Origin: a virus
Virus record (IMG/VR): IMGVR_UViG_3300032224_001591
Coordinates: 1 to 64,000 of that record
Strand: one strand, 5' to 3'
Length of the DNA stretch: 64,000 bases
Part shown: positions 25,665-34,548 of the stretch, in pieces
How the letters are laid out: each line of letters begins with the position of its first letter
Numbering within the stretch: position 1 is the stretch's first letter
The notes under the pieces: generated by a model
Seen by the model: the letters and a program-made list of their open reading frames with translations, nothing else
The model's database searches: none
What the model was told of the DNA's origin: nothing
Position numbers and translations under genes: made by a program

Positions 25665-26746
25665 TGAATCAACTCGTTCAAGAATTAATTAAGGATCTTT
25701 TAGAACAAAAGAATCAAGACTATACTATTTACTTAGATATAGATGATACATTAACCAATTATTCTGAACGTTTAAAGTCGATGATAATAGATGATCCTGA
25801 AACAGGCGAAAAACGTCCTATTAAGGCATCTGATACTGTCGATAATTTAGAATTTTGGTCTAGTGCTAAATGGTTACCTGGTGCTAAAGAAATGGTAGAC
25901 TTTATTAAAAGTAATTTTGACAAAGTAGAAATACTATCAGCCGTACCCGAATTATCTAAAGCAAAACAAGCTGAAACTGGAGAACGTTTTTGGAACGCTC
26001 CAATTTTAGGTAAAGAAGATTGGCTAAAAGATAATGTTGGAAATATTAAAACAAATTGGACAAGAAGCGGAAGCCAAAAAGCAGCGTTTGCTCGTCCAAA
26101 TACCATTTTAATTGACGATAAACCAGAAAATATTAGAGCATTTCAAAAGGCAGGTGGTATAGGAATATTATACGATAATCCTTCTAATGTTATAGCTCAA
26201 CTACAATCTTTAAAAGACCAACCAATTCAAGAAGCAATAGTTAGAGATGAAGTAGTTTGTGATAGCTGTGGATGGCATTGGCCCATTGCAGATGGTGGAG
26301 ATGATACATATGTTTGTCATAAATGCGGATATGACAATAATCCTTCAAAAGAAAACTACGAAAACGGTTGGAATCTCAAGAAAGGGGTCGTATCTTTAAC
26401 TAAATACATGATGGACAATGGTATGAATATTAAACCATTTCCTAAAATAAAGGTTATAAATGATGATATTGAAAATGCCGAAAAATTGCTTGGATATACA
26501 GCATATTACAATCCCGGTGAAAAATCAATCACGTTATATACCTTAGGAAGACACCCCAAAGATGTATTACGTTCTTATGCTCATGAAATGGTTCATCATA
26601 TGCAGAACTTAGAAGGTAGATTAGGTAATATTACCACTACCAATACAAACGAAGATGGAAATCTTCCGGATATAGAAAAAGAAGCATACGAAACTGGAAA
26701 CATAATGTTTAGGAATTGGGAAGATAAAGTAAAGAACAATGTATAA
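25664..26746 (+). CDS. HAD phosphatase - zinc ribbon - metallopeptidase fusion
   Basis: 360 residues in three parts. After a leader with a possible cleavage site (DLLE|Q, 11-14) comes a HAD phosphatase (about 18-180) with DIDDT (25-29) and ILIDDKPENI (148-157), like deoxyribonucleotidases. A short linker contains IQE|A (188-191). Then a zinc ribbon has Cys 199, 202, 218 and 221. The C-terminal part holds a zincin motif, AHEMVHHMQ (HExxH at 307-311). This combination is unusual. If the linker is cut in the prohead, phosphatase and peptidase would be separate mature proteins. It overlaps the next gene by 8 nt. Confidence 0.75.
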   Translation: MNQLVQELIKDLLEQKNQDYTIYLDIDDTLTNYSERLKSMIIDDPETGEKRPIKASDTVDNLEFWSSAKWLPGAKEMVDFIKSNFDKVEILSAVPELSKAKQAETGERFWNAPILGKEDWLKDNVGNIKTNWTRSGSQKAAFARPNTILIDDKPENIRAFQKAGGIGILYDNPSNVIAQLQSLKDQPIQEAIVRDEVVCDSCGWHWPIADGGDDTYVCHKCGYDNNPSKENYENGWNLKKGVVSLTKYMMDNGMNIKPFPKIKVINDDIENAEKLLGYTAYYNPGEKSITLYTLGRHPKDVLRSYAHEMVHHMQNLEGRLGNITTTNTNEDGNLPDIEKEAYETGNIMFRNWEDKVKNNV

Positions 26747-27272
26747 ATATAAATTAACAAGTAAAATACAGCAATTGAGAGAGGAAGAAGAAGCATCCAA
26801 ACCACAATATACTATATATTGTGATATGGATGGAGTTATAGCTGACTTTGATAAGCGTTTTGAACAATTTTTTAAAATGTCTCCTAGAGAATACGAATCT
26901 AAATTTGGTAAAGAACAATTTTGGGACGTAATATCTAAAGAAGGCGTTAAGTTTTGGGTTGGTATTCCTTGGATGCCACAAGGAAAACAATTATGGGACT
27001 ATATCAAACAATATAATCCAATTTTGTTATCAGCACCTTCAAAAGAAAACGAATCACGTTTAGGTAAGAGATTATGGGTTAAAAATAATATACCTGGAAC
27101 TAAATTGATTTTAGCATCTCGTGAAACTAAACAAAACTATTCAAAACCAAACAAAATATTAATAGACGATAGACCTGATACCATCAGTGAATGGAACGCT
27201 AGAGGCGGAACCGGCATACTATTTATATCCACAGATCAAACAATTAACGATTTAAAACAACTAGGACTTTAA
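26739..27272 (+). CDS. HAD phosphatase (deoxyribonucleotidase-like)
   Basis: 177 residues. After a 20-residue Lys/Glu-rich leader with LRE|E (13-15) the HAD motif I DMDGV is at 29-33 with YTIYCDM before it; motif II-like LLSAPS, motif III Lys in TKLILASRETK and motif IV KILIDDRPD follow. The spacing matches 5'(3')-deoxyribonucleotidases. It is the second HAD protein in a row and is similar in layout to the first. Dephosphorylation of host or phage nucleotides is plausible; substrate unknown. Confidence 0.75.
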   Translation: MYKYKLTSKIQQLREEEEASKPQYTIYCDMDGVIADFDKRFEQFFKMSPREYESKFGKEQFWDVISKEGVKFWVGIPWMPQGKQLWDYIKQYNPILLSAPSKENESRLGKRLWVKNNIPGTKLILASRETKQNYSKPNKILIDDRPDTISEWNARGGTGILFISTDQTINDLKQLGL

Positions 27273-27273
27273 C

Positions 27274-27612
27274 ATGGCATTCAGAAGAGTAATTTTCACA
27301 TCAGATAGTAAATTAGATACAGTTAAACAAGATATTAATCGTTTAATTGATACTAAAAATTTTCAAATTAAATTCCCGGATTGTAAAGTAGCAATCAAAC
27401 CATCAGTTAAACCTGACACTTTAATTGTTGACGTAAACGGAGAAGGTGCAGATTCAGTAGCTAAAAAATTAAAAGACTTAGGTAGTAAACACGGTGTTAC
27501 TGTTAAAATCAAAACAGACGTTAAGTTAACTCCGGCAAACGAATCTAAACTTATGAAAAAATCAGAATTTAGAGCAATGATTAAAGAAGAAATTCTTAAA
27601 ACACTTAAATAA
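27274..27612 (+). CDS. Small protein with a C-terminal targeting-like helix
   Basis: 112 residues. Residues 1-90 form a small alpha/beta domain with alternating strands (TLIVDVNGEGADSVAKKLKD). The last 19 residues, MKKSEFRAMIKEEILKTLK, closely resemble the N-terminal leader of the product at 42569 (MKKSELKKYIKETIIAEL). Here the targeting-like element stands at the C-terminus, as in the scaffold protein. It follows the HAD gene by 1 nt. Probably an internal head protein; biochemical role unknown. Confidence 0.6.
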   Translation: MAFRRVIFTSDSKLDTVKQDINRLIDTKNFQIKFPDCKVAIKPSVKPDTLIVDVNGEGADSVAKKLKDLGSKHGVTVKIKTDVKLTPANESKLMKKSEFRAMIKEEILKTLK

Positions 27613-27617
27613 ATAAT

Positions 27618-27851
27618 ATGTCAAAAAATATTAACATATCAGAGTGGCAAAATAGATTATTAAATGAAGAATCATTATCTTATAACGATATATTCTCCGG
27701 TTTACCAAAAACAAATGCTATTGCTTCTGAATTAGGCGCTTACCTTGAATCTTTAGGAATTAAGGGTACTGTAGAATCATATAAAATACAAAGTTTATTA
27801 ATTAAACTATGTACTGAATATGAAAAAGAATTAAATGTAAAATATAAATAA
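27618..27851 (+). CDS. Small helical protein with capsid-targeting-like leader
   Basis: 77 residues. The N-terminus MSKNINISEWQNRLLNE|E contains a leader of the cargo type with the candidate site LLNE (14-17). The mature part would be a 60-residue mostly helical protein. It overlaps the following membrane-protein gene by one base. No known motif. Confidence 0.55.
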   Translation: MSKNINISEWQNRLLNEESLSYNDIFSGLPKTNAIASELGAYLESLGIKGTVESYKIQSLLIKLCTEYEKELNVKYK

Positions 27852-28189
27852 TGAAATACTTAGGTAAAATAATAACAGCCGTAGCTATATTAGTATGCAT
27901 TTGGATGATGTACACATTCTTCCAAAGCAACGCTGCTAAATATGAACAATACGAACACGCAATTGATAGTTTATCTCACGAAGTAACTATACTAGACTCA
28001 GTACACGTTAAACAAGACAGTGTTATTGTAGTTTATCAAGACAGTATTGTTTTCTTAGACAACATCATTGAAGTTGAAAAAACAAAAATAGTTACAGTTG
28101 AGAAAAAATATAAAGAAATTCGTGACAAAGTACACGAATATAAACCAACTGAAATAGATTCATTTTTTAAAACCCGATACAATTATTAA
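27851..28189 (+). CDS. Membrane-anchored coiled-coil protein (i-spanin-like)
   Basis: 112 residues. A single N-terminal membrane helix (about 4-25) is followed by an extended charged helix with heptads (about 35-100), rich in Asp, Ser, Val and Lys. This topology, N-in with a periplasmic coiled coil, is that of phage inner-membrane spanins. A second exported protein lies one gene downstream (28938). No lysin or holin is recognised nearby, so the lysis role is only suggested. Confidence 0.6.
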   Translation: MKYLGKIITAVAILVCIWMMYTFFQSNAAKYEQYEHAIDSLSHEVTILDSVHVKQDSVIVVYQDSIVFLDNIIEVEKTKIVTVEKKYKEIRDKVHEYKPTEIDSFFKTRYNY

Positions 28190-28191
28190 AC

Positions 28192-28938
28192 ATGAAAAAA
28201 CAAATTAACGAATTTAAAAGAATGCAGCAATTAGCTGGTATTAAATTAAACGAAGCATACATCAATAAACAAGGAAATCTTATAAGTGATGCTGAATTTG
28301 TGGTTAAACAAACTGGTTTTTTTGATTTAATATTGATAGATAAAGAAAAAATAAATCTTAATGATTATATTAATTTTCAATCAACTCAATCTAAATGGAG
28401 TAATCAAAAAGTAGCTAATAGTATTTTTAACCAAATACTAGAATTATATAAAGGAACAGCACTTGAAAAATATAACAATACAGTTGGATTTATCCCTACA
28501 AAAAAAATAAATAGAGGCAATAATGTGTTTGATGCACCTTCATTAAGTTTAGACTTTATAGAAGGAATTGACAAAGTTGAAAATGGTGTATGGAAAGAAT
28601 GGTTATTACCACCATTATATATAGAAACTCCTATTGACCGAGAAGAATATTCATTAGAAGGTAGAACTTTTCCTGGTATTCCTGGTTTTACTAATAAACC
28701 TATTACTATAGGCCCTGGTGAAAAATCAAAAATTGCTACTAATCAAAATAGTGAAGAAGGAGATATTGAAAATAAACTAATGTATTTAGATATAACATAC
28801 ATACCTTTTATTTCTGTCCCTAAATATAAAGTAGGAACAGAAATAAAATATTCATATGATATCGAAACAAAATCTAATATTATTGATATGTTTAATGAAG
28901 TAGGATTAGACGCAATCTCTTATACAAAAAATAACTAA
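28192..28938 (+). CDS. Protein with FKRMQxLAG-type head-targeting leader
   Basis: 248 residues. The N-terminus MKKQINEFKRMQQLAGIKLNE|A holds the FKRMQQLAGI element that is also the C-terminus of the scaffold (FERMQKLAGIKK), followed by a candidate protease site KLNE|A (18-21). The mature part is an alpha/beta protein with a Pro/Gly-rich middle (about 140-190) and no catalytic motif that I can name. An encapsidated protein bound through the scaffold during head assembly is inferred. One-base overlap with the next gene. Confidence 0.6.
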   Translation: MKKQINEFKRMQQLAGIKLNEAYINKQGNLISDAEFVVKQTGFFDLILIDKEKINLNDYINFQSTQSKWSNQKVANSIFNQILELYKGTALEKYNNTVGFIPTKKINRGNNVFDAPSLSLDFIEGIDKVENGVWKEWLLPPLYIETPIDREEYSLEGRTFPGIPGFTNKPITIGPGEKSKIATNQNSEEGDIENKLMYLDITYIPFISVPKYKVGTEIKYSYDIETKSNIIDMFNEVGLDAISYTKNN

Positions 28939-29429
28939 TGAAATACTTATTTACTATATTATTATCTTTATTTTCTTTAACGGCTATGGCCACTATTAAA
29001 GATACAGTTGCAACTATAACAACACGTGATGCTAATCACAATGTTGTAGGACAACAAGCAATTGTATTTGAACATAAAGATACAACCAAAATAGAAATAC
29101 CAGCATATATCGCTAAACAAATGATTTTAGATTTGATGAGTGGTGATAGTGCTAAAGCACAATTAGCTATTGTTTATGATATGTTTAAAGCAACTGAAAA
29201 GAAAGTTGCGATGCAAGACAGTATGATGAAAGCATACCAACTTAAAGTTCAAACATACGCTAAACAAGTATTACTATATAAAGAAAAAGAACAACAATAT
29301 ATTAACTATACAAAAGATTTAAAAAAAGACGTTAAAAAGGCTAAAGTAAAAAATCACTTGGCAACAGGGGTTGGTGTACTAGCTATTTTAGGTGGTCTTT
29401 TATTTCTATTTGTAGCATCAGGAAAATAA
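28938..29429 (+). CDS. Exported protein with C-terminal membrane helix
   Basis: 163 residues. A typical signal peptide, MKYLFTILLSLFSLTAMA, has a probable cut near residue 18. The middle is helical and charged (about 60-135, KAYQLKVQTYAKQVLLYKEK). A C-terminal membrane helix, GVGVLAILGGLLFLFVA (about 144-160), follows. The protein would span or tether the periplasm. With the anchored coiled-coil protein at 27851 it may form a lysis or envelope complex. No cargo leader is present. Confidence 0.6.
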   Translation: MKYLFTILLSLFSLTAMATIKDTVATITTRDANHNVVGQQAIVFEHKDTTKIEIPAYIAKQMILDLMSGDSAKAQLAIVYDMFKATEKKVAMQDSMMKAYQLKVQTYAKQVLLYKEKEQQYINYTKDLKKDVKKAKVKNHLATGVGVLAILGGLLFLFVASGK

Positions 29430-29432
29430 TTT

Positions 29433-29999
29433 ATGTCAGAATCAGTTTTAAAAAAAGAGTTCCAACAACGCGATATAGAACGTATGCGTAACCTAATGAC
29501 AGGTAAGCATGGTGATAAAACGGTGGTTGGAATAGGTTACACTAAGCAAGAAGAGTTTCATAAAGAAGGTGACGTTTGGGAAGAAGATGGACGTAAATGG
29601 ACTATTAAGAATGGTATAAAACAAAATTTAACCAAACTTGATAAAGCAAAACAAGAGCTACATTTACCCCTATTTTGCTCACATTGCAACAATCTTATGA
29701 AACCCCATCTTGATAAACGTTTTTGGATTATGTATAAACGTTGCTTTAATTGTCAAGTAGATTTTGAGGCAGAGATTAGAAAACAAGGACTGTGGGAAGA
29801 ATATGAGAAAAACATTATCAATTCAGATATTGATTCTACAATTAAAGAATTTATGATTTGGAGTGATGAATATATAAATGAAACTGATTCATTCGTAACC
29901 GAAACCGGTGAAGTTGAAAAGTGGATAGGTAAGGGTAAAGAAGTGTTACAACAAAATGTTGAAGAAACAATTAAATACTTACAAAGCTTAAAAAAATAA
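29433..29999 (+). CDS. Zinc-finger protein, conserved-type phage hypothetical
   Basis: 188 residues. The N-terminal half has a basic helix (KKEFQQRDIERMRNLMTG) and a short Trp-containing beta segment (EGDVWEEDGRKWTIKNG). A four-Cys zinc finger follows: CSHCNNLM and YKRCFNCQVDF. The C-terminal third is an acidic helix. DNA or RNA binding is the likely role of the finger. It lies between two membrane protein genes, with one-base overlap on the right. Confidence 0.6.
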   Translation: MSESVLKKEFQQRDIERMRNLMTGKHGDKTVVGIGYTKQEEFHKEGDVWEEDGRKWTIKNGIKQNLTKLDKAKQELHLPLFCSHCNNLMKPHLDKRFWIMYKRCFNCQVDFEAEIRKQGLWEEYEKNIINSDIDSTIKEFMIWSDEYINETDSFVTETGEVEKWIGKGKEVLQQNVEETIKYLQSLKK

Positions 30000-30607
30000 T
30001 GGATTACATCATACCTGTATTAGTAGCGTTTATCACAGCTGTATTAGGACCTTTAGCAATGGAATGGGCTAAAGCTAAATTTAAATCTAAACCTAAAAAA
30101 TCACCAATTCAAGAAGCACTTGAAATGAATGAACTAGTTGACCATCAACTAGACTTAATTCTTGAAACCATTGGATGTGATAGAACGTGGATTATTCAAT
30201 TTCATAACGGTGGACATTTTTACCCAACAGGTAAATCAATCCAGAAATTCTCTATGTTTTATGAGAAAATTACTCCAAATTCATCTTCAATTCAACATAC
30301 ATTTCAAAATATTCCCGTATCTTTATTCCCTAAAATATTAGGTAAAATATACAAAGACGGAGAATTAGCAATACCTACATACGCTGAAGGCGAAACATAC
30401 GATTTAGAAACAATAGCAAAAGATTTAGATTCAAAATCATTTTATGCTGTTGGTTTATATAGTTTAGACGATCATTTAATTGGTGTTATGGGAATTGCTT
30501 ATAACAAAGAACATAAATTAACCAAAGACGAATGGATATTCGTACGTCAAAAAGTAGGCGTTATTGGAACATTATTAACAGATTATTTAAAATCAGTAAA
30601 AAAATGA
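29999..30607 (+). CDS. Membrane-anchored GAF-like domain protein
   Basis: 202 residues. A membrane helix is at about 4-24 (IPVLVAFITAVLGPLAMEWA), then a basic linker, then a domain of about 150 residues with GCDRTWIIQFHNGGHFYPTG, a SFYAVGLYSLDDHLIGVMGI strand pair and a closing helix, which reads as a GAF-type sensor fold. The role could be sensing a small molecule at the membrane, for instance in lysis timing. The identification is a pattern judgement. The stop overlaps the next ATG (ATGA). Confidence 0.55.
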   Translation: MDYIIPVLVAFITAVLGPLAMEWAKAKFKSKPKKSPIQEALEMNELVDHQLDLILETIGCDRTWIIQFHNGGHFYPTGKSIQKFSMFYEKITPNSSSIQHTFQNIPVSLFPKILGKIYKDGELAIPTYAEGETYDLETIAKDLDSKSFYAVGLYSLDDHLIGVMGIAYNKEHKLTKDEWIFVRQKVGVIGTLLTDYLKSVKK

Positions 30608-30816
30608 AATCACCAGTCCCTTTCTTAAAACCAAAAACATACTATGAATCACCATCTAAACCAGCGGTTATAATGGATGAAATAGTAAATCAAGTAGATC
30701 CTACACCAGTAGTTGAAACTCAACCTGAACCGGAAATTAAAGTTATAATGAGCGGTGAACCGTCGCTAGATGCAATGGTTGAAGAAACTAAACCAAAATC
30801 AAAAAAATCCAAATAA
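30604..30816 (+). CDS. Hypothetical Pro/Glu/Lys-rich protein
   Basis: 70 residues from the ATG at 30604, which overlaps the upstream stop as ATGA; an in-frame start at 30532 inside the preceding gene is less likely. The composition is Pro, Glu, Val and Lys with a KPKSKKSK tail, so it is probably disordered. It ends the operon that begins at 24481. Function unknown. Confidence 0.55.
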   Translation: MKSPVPFLKPKTYYESPSKPAVIMDEIVNQVDPTPVVETQPEPEIKVIMSGEPSLDAMVEETKPKSKKSK

Positions 30817-30829
30817 TACGAGATTCCCA

Positions 30830-30839
30830 CATATTTATA
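30830..30839 (+). promoter_or_regulatory. Class B promoter box
   Basis: CATATTTATA, 21 nt before the ATG at 30861. It starts the second cargo operon. Confidence 0.55.
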
Positions 30840-30860
30840 ACATATAAAATAAAAATAAAC

Positions 30861-32336
30861 ATGGCAAACAACTTTAAAAGAATGCAACTTATCGCTGGTT
30901 TGATAACTGAAAGCGAATATCGTGAATCAATGAGCGAAGCTGAAAATAAATTATCTTTAGAAGAAAAATTAAAAGGTTGGGTAGAATTTAACGCTGGTGG
31001 ATATGTAGATACTAGCGACATGGAAGATGAAGATAAAGATAAATTTGAACGTGAATTAAATACATTACTTCAAAATACTTTAAGAAAATTAGATAGTGAT
31101 CCATCTTTAAAAGATAAAATATTAAAGAATTTTGTTAACAATAGTTTAGATATTGTAGCAAAATATAGTATGGGTAATTATGGTGACTCTACTAGTTTTA
31201 GTCCTGAGGAATACAAAGAGGGTTTTTATGAATTTATAAGTAAAGATGATCCAATATCATCATTTTATGATATGAATGAGTCTAAATTAAACGAAAATAA
31301 AATTGGTGCTTTATTAAATACTGTAGCAGATGATTGGGGAGAAGATAGTGATTTATATAGTGATTTAGAAGATTCTCTTGCAGGTTGGACAGATAGAAAT
31401 GGTCAATTAACTCCTAAAGGTAAAATATCGATTAAAAATCTTTTATCTAACTGGGATTTATTAGATGATTATGGACATTTTTTAGATGATGAAGAAATGA
31501 ATGAAGGCGATACCGATTACGATAGAGCTAAAGACGCTAAACGTTTAGGTAAAAAAGGCGAAAAAGATATATACGGTGCTGGCGTTGAAAAAGGCGAAGA
31601 AATCGAAAAGAAAAAAATGAAAATGTCTGAACTTAAAGCAGCAATCAAAGAATTAGCTGAAATGGATGGTGCAGCCGTTACAAATGCAGATTATGATCCG
31701 GTAGCTGAAAGTGTTTGGTCAGTTTTACCTGCACGTATTCCTGAATTTATTCAAAAAATTAAAGATATTAAAGATGAATATCATGCTGTTGTGGGTAGTG
31801 ATGATGTATATGATGGTTTAGACCATGCTATTAGTGCTGCTGAAGAATTAATGAATTCTAAATTAAGCGAAGCTAAAAAAGACGAAAAAGTAAAATCAGA
31901 CAAATTCACTATAGGTACAGATAAATCAAATCCTCTCCATCCTTCTTTCTTTGTTTATAACACTGAAACTGGTGAAAAATCTAAAGTATTTAAAACAAAA
32001 AAGGAAGCTGAAGAATTAATGAATTCTAAATTAAATGAAGCTAAAAAAGATAAAGACGAAGAAATAGACGATAGTGAAACTATAGACACACCCAAAGGTG
32101 ATGAAGAAATAACAGCAGACGTTACAACAACAGATGTTGATCCTGATGTAAAAGCAGTACAAGATGCTTTAACTCAAGCTCAAGCAGCAGCCGAAAAATT
32201 AGGCGACGAAAAATTAACAGATCAAATTGGTAATACAATTACATTCTTTACACGTTCTCATATTGTTGAAAAACCAGGTGTAACTGCAGAATCAAACATC
32301 AAAGAACGTATAAATAAATTAGTAAAATCTTTATAA
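30861..32336 (+). CDS. Acidic head-targeted protein with internal protease-like sites
   Basis: 491 residues, strongly acidic. The leader MANNFKRMQLIAGLITE|S has the FKRMQxxAG element plus the site LITE (14-17). Further candidate sites are KLNE|N (142-145), KLSE|A (334-337) and KLNE|A (390-393). The last two lie in a duplicated segment EELMNSKL[S/N]EAKKD that brackets a 50-residue beta domain (FTIGTDKSNP, HPSFFVYNTETGEKSK). The middle has a charged KKMKMSELKAAIKE helix. It reads as a head polyprotein whose domains are separated by protease sites. Order and number of mature products are inferred. Confidence 0.6.
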   Translation: MANNFKRMQLIAGLITESEYRESMSEAENKLSLEEKLKGWVEFNAGGYVDTSDMEDEDKDKFERELNTLLQNTLRKLDSDPSLKDKILKNFVNNSLDIVAKYSMGNYGDSTSFSPEEYKEGFYEFISKDDPISSFYDMNESKLNENKIGALLNTVADDWGEDSDLYSDLEDSLAGWTDRNGQLTPKGKISIKNLLSNWDLLDDYGHFLDDEEMNEGDTDYDRAKDAKRLGKKGEKDIYGAGVEKGEEIEKKKMKMSELKAAIKELAEMDGAAVTNADYDPVAESVWSVLPARIPEFIQKIKDIKDEYHAVVGSDDVYDGLDHAISAAEELMNSKLSEAKKDEKVKSDKFTIGTDKSNPLHPSFFVYNTETGEKSKVFKTKKEAEELMNSKLNEAKKDKDEEIDDSETIDTPKGDEEITADVTTTDVDPDVKAVQDALTQAQAAAEKLGDEKLTDQIGNTITFFTRSHIVEKPGVTAESNIKERINKLVKSL

Positions 32337-32356
32337 ACAAAACAAAATAAAAGTAT

Positions 32357-32530
32357 ATGAACACACAAGAATTATTTGCAAAATTTGAAACTTTATATGA
32401 AGCTTTCAAAGCAGAACACGAAGGAAAATCTAAAGCAGCACAAGCACGTGCTAGAAAAATTGCAGGCGAAATTAAAAAATTAGCAGCAGAATACCGCAAA
32501 GCATCTGTTGCAGAAAGTAAAGCAAAATAA
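32357..32530 (+). CDS. Histone H1-like (Hc1-type) DNA-binding protein
   Basis: 57 residues, ending 1 nt before the next ATG. The segment [20 protein letters not shown] followed by [15 protein letters not shown] resembles the short Hc1/histone-H1-like proteins of Bacteroidota, which compact DNA. The N-terminus [16 protein letters not shown] also fits the cargo leader pattern and is close in style to T4 internal proteins (MKTYQEFIAEA). Packaging in the head as a DNA-condensing protein is inferred. Host origin of the gene is possible. Confidence 0.65.
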   Translation: MNTQELFAKFETLYEAFKAEHEGKSKAAQARARKIAGEIKKLAAEYRKASVAESKAK

Positions 32531-32531
32531 A

Positions 32532-34067
32532 ATGAAAAAAAATCTTACCGAACGCGAGCTTACAAAGCATGAATTGGAAAAACGTGAAGACGTTATCAAC
32601 GCATTAAAAACAAACCGAAAAAGTTTTGTAAGCCGCTACGGAAAAGATGCGGAAAAGGTTATGTACGCAATAGCAACTAAACGAGCTAAAAACGAAACCG
32701 AAAATATGCATAAAGATAAAATTAAAGAAATGGTTAAATCCGCTCTTATGAAACCTATGGAAGGTAAAAAATCCGATATGAACGGAGACGGTAAAATCGA
32801 TTCTAAAGATTATTTATTAAAACGTGATGCTGCTATTAAAAAATCAATGGCTAGCAAAATAAATGAAGATGACTGGATGCAAGCGGATGATGAATCTGAT
32901 ATGGCTAAGTCACAATTAAAATCAATTCAATCAAATGCTTCTAAATTAATGAGTATGATTGGAGATGAAGAACAATTAGACGCTTGGGTACAAGCTAAAT
33001 TAACTAAAGCTGAAGACTATTTAAACTCAGTTCAAGGATATTTGGCGGGTGAAGATGCTCAAGAACGTGGTTTAGATGAAAATATTGAAGAATTAGACAC
33101 AACCGGGTATTCTATGGACTATAAACAAGGATATAGAGATGGATTAGAAGATGGAAAAAAAGGTAAATTTGGTAAACAATTTGCTGTAAAAGAAGGTATA
33201 AATCGTTCTATTCCTTTTAAAGATTTATTAAAAAAAGTAGAAAAAGTAATAGAAGCAATTTCTATTTTAAAAAGTAATACAGCTACCAACTCAGAAATAC
33301 CAACAACTTCTAAAGAAGGCTTAATACGTGCTCTTGAAGCAGTAGAAGAAATGTTAGATACTATAGCTTTTAATATTGAAGTTGAAGCTGATGAAGAAGA
33401 TGTAAATCGATTCAATAAAGAATTAGATGAAAATATGTTAGATGAAGCTTATGTTCCTGACAATATTAAAAAATTCGCTAAACAAAGAGGTGTATCTTCT
33501 TTAGTAAATAAAGTAGCAGGTTGGGCTGAAAAAGTAGGTAAAAGAATTACTGGTGGTACAGCTATTGGTAAATACTACAGCACATTAGTATTAGATATGG
33601 GTTATCAAACATCCGACATTTATATTAATACCGATGATGAAACTATTAAATTATATGGAGAAGAAGTTAACAGCTTCCCTGAATTTAAAAAAGTATACGA
33701 TGATTACCATAAAGAAGATTTAGACGAAAACACAAAAGGATGGGATTCATTTAAAGACACCCCAGAAATTAAAGCGTTAATGGCTATAGCTGATGATACA
33801 TCTAATTCATATACTGAAAGAGATGAAGCAAGACAAAAAGCATACGATTTACGTGCTGCTATGTCAAAACAAGACGAAGGTTTATCTAAAGGATATTGGG
33901 CTAAAAAAATACCTGGAGGTAAAATGGAAGAATCATATGCTACCTTAGTTAACAAACTTAAAAAACAAGGTAAATCTGAAAAAGCATCTAAAGCAATAGC
34001 AGGTGCGGTTGCAGCATATAAAGCAAAAGGTGGTGGTTCTGGACCAACAGCAAAACAAGCTAAATAA
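32532..34067 (+). CDS. Large charged protein with EF-hand loop, probable head cargo
   Basis: 511 residues from ATG 32532; the in-frame ATG at 32508 would overlap the histone-like gene. Residues 20-52 carry [20 protein letters not shown] then [14 protein letters not shown], a module frequent in marine T4-like phages as I recall. An EF-hand loop [12 protein letters not shown] is at 82-93, followed by a candidate site KINE|D (109-112). The middle (about 215-300) is acidic helix; the C-terminus [20 protein letters not shown] with a Gly/Lys tail is another such module. It looks like several small domains in one chain. Function unknown. Confidence 0.6.
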   Translation: MKKNLTERELTKHELEKREDVINALKTNRKSFVSRYGKDAEKVMYAIATKRAKNETENMHKDKIKEMVKSALMKPMEGKKSDMNGDGKIDSKDYLLKRDAAIKKSMASKINEDDWMQADDESDMAKSQLKSIQSNASKLMSMIGDEEQLDAWVQAKLTKAEDYLNSVQGYLAGEDAQERGLDENIEELDTTGYSMDYKQGYRDGLEDGKKGKFGKQFAVKEGINRSIPFKDLLKKVEKVIEAISILKSNTATNSEIPTTSKEGLIRALEAVEEMLDTIAFNIEVEADEEDVNRFNKELDENMLDEAYVPDNIKKFAKQRGVSSLVNKVAGWAEKVGKRITGGTAIGKYYSTLVLDMGYQTSDIYINTDDETIKLYGEEVNSFPEFKKVYDDYHKEDLDENTKGWDSFKDTPEIKALMAIADDTSNSYTERDEARQKAYDLRAAMSKQDEGLSKGYWAKKIPGGKMEESYATLVNKLKKQGKSEKASKAIAGAVAAYKAKGGGSGPTAKQAK

Positions 34068-34069
34068 AA

Positions 34070-34543
34070 ATGACTAGAGACGAACTTAAAGAAAAGATAA
34101 AATCACTAGTAAAACAGGTATATAAACCTGAAGACAGTAAGATTGACTTGGATTCTACCGAGTCAATCTCACTTGATTCGGCTAAATTCCCTATTTTACT
34201 TCAATATCCTTCACTTAAAGACGCTATTGAACAACTATTATCCCACCAGTATGAACCATTTTTAATGGATATTCAGTGGGTTGCTCCTAAACCTATAACG
34301 TTTAGAATAATATTAACTAATGGTGAAATATTTTATTTAATATCTACACCAAAAAGTTGGATAGCTCAAGTTGAAGGAAAAAAATATTATTTATTAAACC
34401 TTGGTGAAGAAGAGGCAGCGTGTCAATCAATATCTAGAATGTTGTATTACGGTAATCAAGCGGCGGAAACAGCGCCGGCTGAGGAAGAGACGACATCTAC
34501 GGAAGAAACATCAACTGAAGAAAAACCAGCAGAAGAAGCATAA
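34070..34543 (+). CDS. Hypothetical protein with acidic tail
   Basis: 157 residues. An N-terminal Lys/Glu helix (MTRDELKEKIKSLVKQVY) precedes an alpha/beta domain (35-130) with SWIAQVEGKKYYLLNLGEEE. The last 25 residues are an Ala/Glu/Thr tail (ETTSTEETSTEEKPAEEA), probably disordered. No catalytic motif. It lies in the cargo operon, so a head or DNA-associated role is likely. Note that it lacks a clean hydrophobic-x-Glu|Ala leader. Confidence 0.55.
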   Translation: MTRDELKEKIKSLVKQVYKPEDSKIDLDSTESISLDSAKFPILLQYPSLKDAIEQLLSHQYEPFLMDIQWVAPKPITFRIILTNGEIFYLISTPKSWIAQVEGKKYYLLNLGEEEAACQSISRMLYYGNQAAETAPAEEETTSTEETSTEEKPAEEA

Positions 34544-34548
34544 TAACT

